Shown here: piece by piece, positions 59,521-64,000 of the stretch
Layout: every line of letters starts with the position of its first letter
Position numbering within the stretch: position 1 is the stretch's first letter
Origin: Bettongia penicillata ogilbyi
Taxonomy: Eukaryota > Chordata > Mammalia > Diprotodontia > Potoroidae
Length of the DNA stretch: 64,000 nucleotides
Assembly (NCBI GenBank): GCA_023548195.1
Contig: JAJHZJ010000808.1
Location: 5,251,182 to 5,315,181 of the forward strand
Reading direction: 5' to 3'
The notes under the pieces: model-generated
What the model was told of the DNA's origin: nothing
The model's database searches: none
Seen by the model: the letters and a program-made list of their open reading frames with translations, nothing else
Position numbers and translations under genes: made by a program

Positions 59521-59679
59521 CTATAGAAAGTTGTTTTAATTTGGCAAAATTAAGTTCCTGTAAGTACAAGGTCCTGAATTCCAATTCATTTCCTCTACTG
59601 GGCAACTGAATTGAAATACCTCAGTCACCATTCTTATCCAATAAACTTTGCCTACACCTGTATTTTGTAGTCAGGTAAA

Positions 59680-59790
59680 TTCAGTGAGCACTTATTATAT
59701 GCCAGCTATAATGCTAAGCACTTGGAATGGAAAGAAAGTCAAAATAGGAGGGATGGAAAGCCCTGGTGATCCTTATTGTAGTGGTTAGTC
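59680..59790 (+). repeat. Ancient repeat A head
   Basis: 'gtgagcacttattatatgcc', 'agctataatgctaagcactt'. Confidence 0.55.
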
Positions 59791-60340
59791 ATATGGCAGT
59801 CTGAAGATTTGAATAATTCATTAGATTATATGTAGATTTTGAAACTTTCAGAAGACACAATAGATCTCATTGATCAAGGAACAGGGATAAGTGTATTGAC
59901 AATTTTGTAACACCTTTTATTAATAAAGTCACCCTCCTCTAATTTCACCTCCCGCATATCTCACCCTAGCCCCTCATCCCCAGTCCAAATCTCTTGGTTA
60001 GATGAATATCCCCCTTATTGTCAATTTGAATAATATTTAAAGTTTCGGTCTAATAATAGTATACCTGCATGAATGAAACAAAGACAGCTGCCTTGGAAAC
60101 TATACACAGATTTCTAATAATAGAATTTTGTCAAACGTTAAGTGCTTGACCTTTGTTGCACAATGCAGATTTTTACTTCGGAAAGAATTTCCTCTTTTTG
60201 AGTGTATGAACTTTCTCATTGTGCTATGCAGTAGAGGCATGCATTTCTGTGTGTATGTAGTGATCAGCGGATTGAACTTTCTGTATTATTTTGTCACTTA
60301 TACACCCTGATGATTCTATATTAAATGATGTGCATAAATG

Positions 60341-60378
60341 AAACACACACACACATATATACTACACACACATAAACA
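60341..60378. repeat. (AC)n/(AT)n microsatellite
   Basis: ACACAC blocks around ATATATACT. Confidence 0.85.
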
Positions 60379-60899
60379 TATTTCTTGAATGAATATATTT
60401 AAAGTATTCATAGGTTCTGTGTATCTACATCTATTTATCTTCTATCTATCTAGCAGAAAGAAGTTTCTCCAAAAGCTCAAGAGATTGGGAGTAGAACACT
60501 GATTTAACTCCTATCGACAACTCCCAGAAAAAGAAGCTGCCTCTAATTGGCACCTTATCTATAATTTATAGTCTGAGAATTTTGCTTAGAGCACTAAAGA
60601 GTTAAGTGATCTGTCCAGCAGCATAGGCATTCTGTGTCAGTAGACAGGATTTGAATGCCAATCTTCCTGGCTCTGAGATTAGCACTCCATCTACCATGCC
60701 ATCCTTAAAGGAGAATTCTGCAGCAGGGGAAATGGAAAAGCCTGGTGGTCCTTATGGTGTTGTGGCAGGTCATATGGAAGACGGAGACTCTAGGGAATAT
60801 AGTAGCAGAGCACGTACTTTGTCCTTATGGTGTTTTGCTGGGGCAGCTGACATATCTATTTCCTGTTTATTCCGTACTCCCACTTAAATTGCTTTAGTT

Positions 60900-61015
60900 A
60901 GTTAACAAACATATTAGTGCTAACCTACTATGTGCCAGGTTTTGAGTTAAGCAGTGGGGATACCAATGCAAATGGGGGAGTCTGGGGAGGGGATGACAAC
61001 CCAAAAAAGTAAGCT
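60900..61015 (+). repeat. Ancient repeat A head
   Basis: 'gtgctaacctactatgtgcc', 'aggttttgagttaagcagtg', 'gggataccaatgcaaatggg'. Confidence 0.55.
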
Positions 61016-62967
61016 TTAAAAGGAAGGGGTATTGGGAAGAGCTCTAAAGAAGTCCAGAAACAGCCTAACTTTACTAGAGCTTCTACTCCTTAAGAAGAGG
61101 CTTTGAGGAAACCTGGGCCTGTTGGTTTAAGCAAGTAACTGTCTGTATTTTCACCATCCAAAATTAAAAGCTTTTCTCTCTGAAAGTAAACTTTATTAAA
61201 GCATCAAAGGTCTATTAAACCTGGTTATGTAAATAGCCTCATGATTCTTGTTGGTTTTGGTTAGAGAATTGCCTTTTTAATCAAATACTTTGGGGACACT
61301 AGTTTTCATGACTGAGTTTAGGTTCAAGCTGGAATTCACCTCCTCCAGGAAGTCTTTCCTAGTACTCATAAGGAAGTTTTGGACTTGAGATTTTTAACCA
61401 GAACAATTTATTTCTTCCTCAGTGGGTACAACTATTACAATATATTGCCTAATATATTAGAATATAACTTGCATTGTATATCTATTGATATCATTGTTCA
61501 GGGTCTTGAATTAGAATCCAAATCACTTCATCATAGTGCCAAAGTCTGGACTCATCAGATATAGGGAGTATTTAATAGGTTTCTGTCATAATGTTTTCCA
61601 GGAAACTGTATCATAAATTGGATTCTATCTATTTAGAGTGTATTAAGCTTTCCCTTAGGAACAATTACATACATGAGAGTTGCATTCCTAGCTAAGAATG
61701 AAGTATTAAATAATAGATCTGACCAATAATATATCAAGAAACAATGATAAAATAGTAAAAATTTGCTCCAAATATTTTTAAAGGGCATAAAATTTACGAG
61801 TTACTGTGCTATACTTGAATTATACGTAGAGGACATAACAGTATGTTATGTCCTACTAAATCATCAGTCTGGCCTAATTCTAATAGGCAGTAAACATTTA
61901 ATACTAATTTTGTCTGCTTCCTTAGAATTTGGAAGGGCTTTTAGAAATGATTTTTATGGCTCATGTCTTAAAAAAAAAATCTAGTTTGAACTAATGCTTT
62001 CTTTTTCTCTTTATGAATTTCACTTAGTAAATAAAAGCATTCAAAGTCTTGGTAACGATTGTGGCTAAAAGTACAAGTTACCATGCTGCATTGGATACAT
62101 ACTTCGTGGTTCTCACTGAAAAAACATATTATTTTAGACATAGGGAACAAACCCCAAATTTCCCATACACCTTCTACATCTTTGTTTTTATTTATTTATA
62201 TTAAAATATATTTATTTTGAGATTTATTCCTTAGCCATTGCAGATGGTATTTGAGTTGCTTTTCAAAAGTAAACACAATATAAAACAGGTTATGCAAGTC
62301 CTCCTCTGCTGCTTATTATGGCCCTGGATTTCTTAGAGTTTATGACCACAGGGGAACAAAAATCTTCCTTTTTTTTATTTTTGGCAAGATGGAAAGATTT
62401 TGAATATAGGCCCAGTAATTGACCGTATATGTATTTTTTGTCCAAAGGCAAACAGGTATAGGAAGTCTAATCACCAGAAAGCTGATGAAGGGATGATTTT
62501 TTTTTTTTTGACTCTGGTGACCAGTGAAACAAAAAACAAGTATAAAATTGTCCCCCTACCCTTTGTTAGCAGAGCAAAGAAAAACGGAGAGAGGGTGCTA
62601 AGAGTCATATAATATTCAAATAATTTATAAACATTCATTTAACTGTTTGTAAACTAAATGTAAAATCCTTGTCCAGTAATCACCAAATGGATGTATAAGA
62701 AGCAATGGACCATATTAATATTTTCATATTCTTATATCAATGAAATCTGAAAATATAAGGAAGTTGCAATTAAGTTGAAGGATGGCTTGAAGGTTACCTT
62801 TAGAGAGACAAATAACCAAGTTGATAAAACTTATTTCATTATATTCCCTCAAACAAGTCCCATTTCCTCATGGTTCACTGGTTCTCTTTCACTTATAGCT
62901 ATTATAAACAGCAGAAAGAAAAAAATCACTGTGAAGATAGGTGATGATGTTCAAGAGCACCCCAAAA
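61016..62967. other. Intronic stretch, no feature assigned
   Basis: AT-rich. 'gaatataggcccagtaattg' at about 62402 hints at a small L1 3' UTR fragment. No coding signal. Confidence 0.45.
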
Positions 62968-63250
62968 TGTTGGGGTGCGAAGATATCTCAAAAGAATTTT
63001 GCTCAGGCTGACTCCAGATCAAGCAAAAGTATTTATTTCAGGTAACACAACACACTAAGCAGACTCCTCTGCCCCTTAAGGATGACCCAGCTTAAGAAAG
63101 ATGGGTCCTTAAGGGAGATGCCCTCTGATTAAGGAAGACTCTCCCTAGGCAGGAAAGGCTAGGGATTCTTATAGAGGAAATATGTCCTGGACAGTAGTTC
63201 ACAGTTCCATTTCCTAGACCAGCCTACTTGAATCTCATTGTCTCCTAAAG
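62968..63250 (-). mobile_element. ERV1-like LTR, minus strand, right edge unresolved
   Basis: Starts on the plus strand with TGTTGGGGTGCGAAGATATC. Read on its own strand it contains a TATA-like CTATAAGAATCCC (about 63175-63163), AATAAA (about 63034-63029), and a U5 of about 65 nt ending CACCCCAACA. U5 is homologous to that of the LTR ending at 15632 (both have ATTCTTTGAGA/ATTCTTTTGAGA shortly before the CCCCAACA end). The U3 end beyond about 63250 was not found. Confidence 0.6.
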
Positions 63251-64000
63251 TGGTTTTAAGTGATATTTGAGATAATAAACTTCTCAATGACCACTATATT
63301 TGAATCTCATCAATTTTGGACTTCCAAACAATTTCAATTTTTTTTAATTTTGATGATTACAAGCATTGAAAATTCCAATTCACAAAGATAAGATCTTGTA
63401 AATAGAATTATACATTCCAAAGTTCACTTTCCAAGGTGAAGATAAGCTTTTCTCAAAGAACATCAGAATTCTCTAAAATATTTGCTCTAAAATCAGTTTA
63501 CCTTGGATACAGTTTTTCAGTACAGTTCTTTTTTAAATCAGAAATAAAGAAATCACGAATCCATATATTTTTCAAACACTGGAAGGACAAGAATTTAAGA
63601 ATACCTTGAAAGACCAAGCAAATTTTTCCATCTGTTGACATACCTGGTCCTTCTGTATTAATGAATAAGATATTAATAACTTTTGAAAGAGTCCTGAAGT
63701 GTTTCAATGTGCTTGTTTTTTTTTTTTTTTCAAGGAAACTTGCAGAGAGTTTTGTATCTCAACTCCATTTTGGTAAATCACTTTCTCTAGCATTTGAAAG
63801 TTTAAGGATTTCAGCTTCCCCTTTCTTCTTTCATATTGGCTGCTTAGCCAAGAAAGCTTGTAATTTTTCAGTGCCAAACATAATGCTAACTGTAAAATCT
63901 TAAGTTGAAAGATTTATGTCATTCATATGGTTAAAACTCTGCTATGGAAGCCAATCAAAATTTCCTAAGAGTTTCAAGATTGGATTTTCTTTTTCTTGGA
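63251..64000. other. Intronic stretch to the window end
   Basis: May begin with the rest of the LTR U3. A T16 run lies at 63715-63731. No other feature is visible. Confidence 0.45.

Larger units (their letters stand above)
1..64000 (+). other. LIMCH1: Partial LIMCH1 gene: two introns around one CH-domain exon
   Basis: The one exon I can recognise (27732-27801) reads on the plus strand, so the window is interpreted as an internal slice of LIMCH1 transcribed left to right. LIMCH1 (LIM and calponin homology domains 1) is a cytoplasmic actin/non-muscle myosin II-associated protein, paralogous to LMO7. Its CH domain is near the N terminus and is split over several exons with large introns. Neither the preceding CH exon (ending near NGILLCE) nor the following one (starting DN, with a GCKELGLKESQLF-like stretch) was found, so both flanking introns run off the window. 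Assigning everything else to introns is an inference from this one exon; nested or antisense genes cannot be excluded but none is visible. Confidence 0.75.

Overview
This is vertebrate nuclear DNA, and the repeat content points to a marsupial; the exact species is not resolved. It carries marsupial-type half-L1 (HAL1) and L1 3' ends, tRNA-headed SINEs (GGCAGCTAGGTGGYGCAGTGGATAG-type heads, seen mostly in reverse complement) with BovB/RTE-like tails, a true BovB 3' fragment, and many MIR, L2 and CR1/L3 relics. The sequence is AT-rich, with no CpG-island-like stretch, no bacterial gene layout and no long open reading frame. Nearly all short ORFs are chance frames or lie inside repeats.

The only host-gene coding sequence I can support is one 70-nt exon at 27732-27801 on the + strand. 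It has a polypyrimidine/AG acceptor and a GTGAGT donor and encodes part of a calponin-homology (CH) domain (ending [15 protein letters not shown]). I recognise it as the second CH-domain exon of LIMCH1, the paralogue of LMO7. The window is therefore read as about 27.7 kb of upstream intron, one exon, and at least 36 kb of downstream intron. I did not find the neighbouring CH exons.

The introns are a layered archive of transposons. From left to right: a half-L1 with ORF1 but no ORF2 (1063-3886, minus) sits inside an older L1 3' end, with a 13-bp target-site duplication (TSD). Several old mammalian repeats follow. A CR1/L3 reverse-transcriptase relic (11650-12362) is split by an L2-tailed SINE with an 8-bp TSD. 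A solo ERV1-like LTR lies at about 15000-15632. L1 tails lie at 17465-18195 and 20539-21142, and a cluster of reverse-strand SINEs at 21925-23174.

Downstream of the exon: more CR1/L3 and SINEs; a BovB 3' fragment (38801-39072) inside an ancient repeat; a short L1 tail with perfect 11-bp TSDs (43250-43432); a solo LTR with TGTAA/TTACA ends inside a hAT-type element (46695-47380); L1 ORF1 and ORF2 relics (52300-52970, 54750-55180); a strongly decayed hAT transposase gene on the minus strand (about 57550-59215); and a second ERV1-like LTR, reversed, from 62968.

I see no undescribed multi-gene system. The most useful observations are the exon identity, the datable nested insertions, the decayed hAT transposase, and one candidate intronic regulatory cluster (an RFX-like X-box plus a MARE/AP-1 site at 10282-10353).
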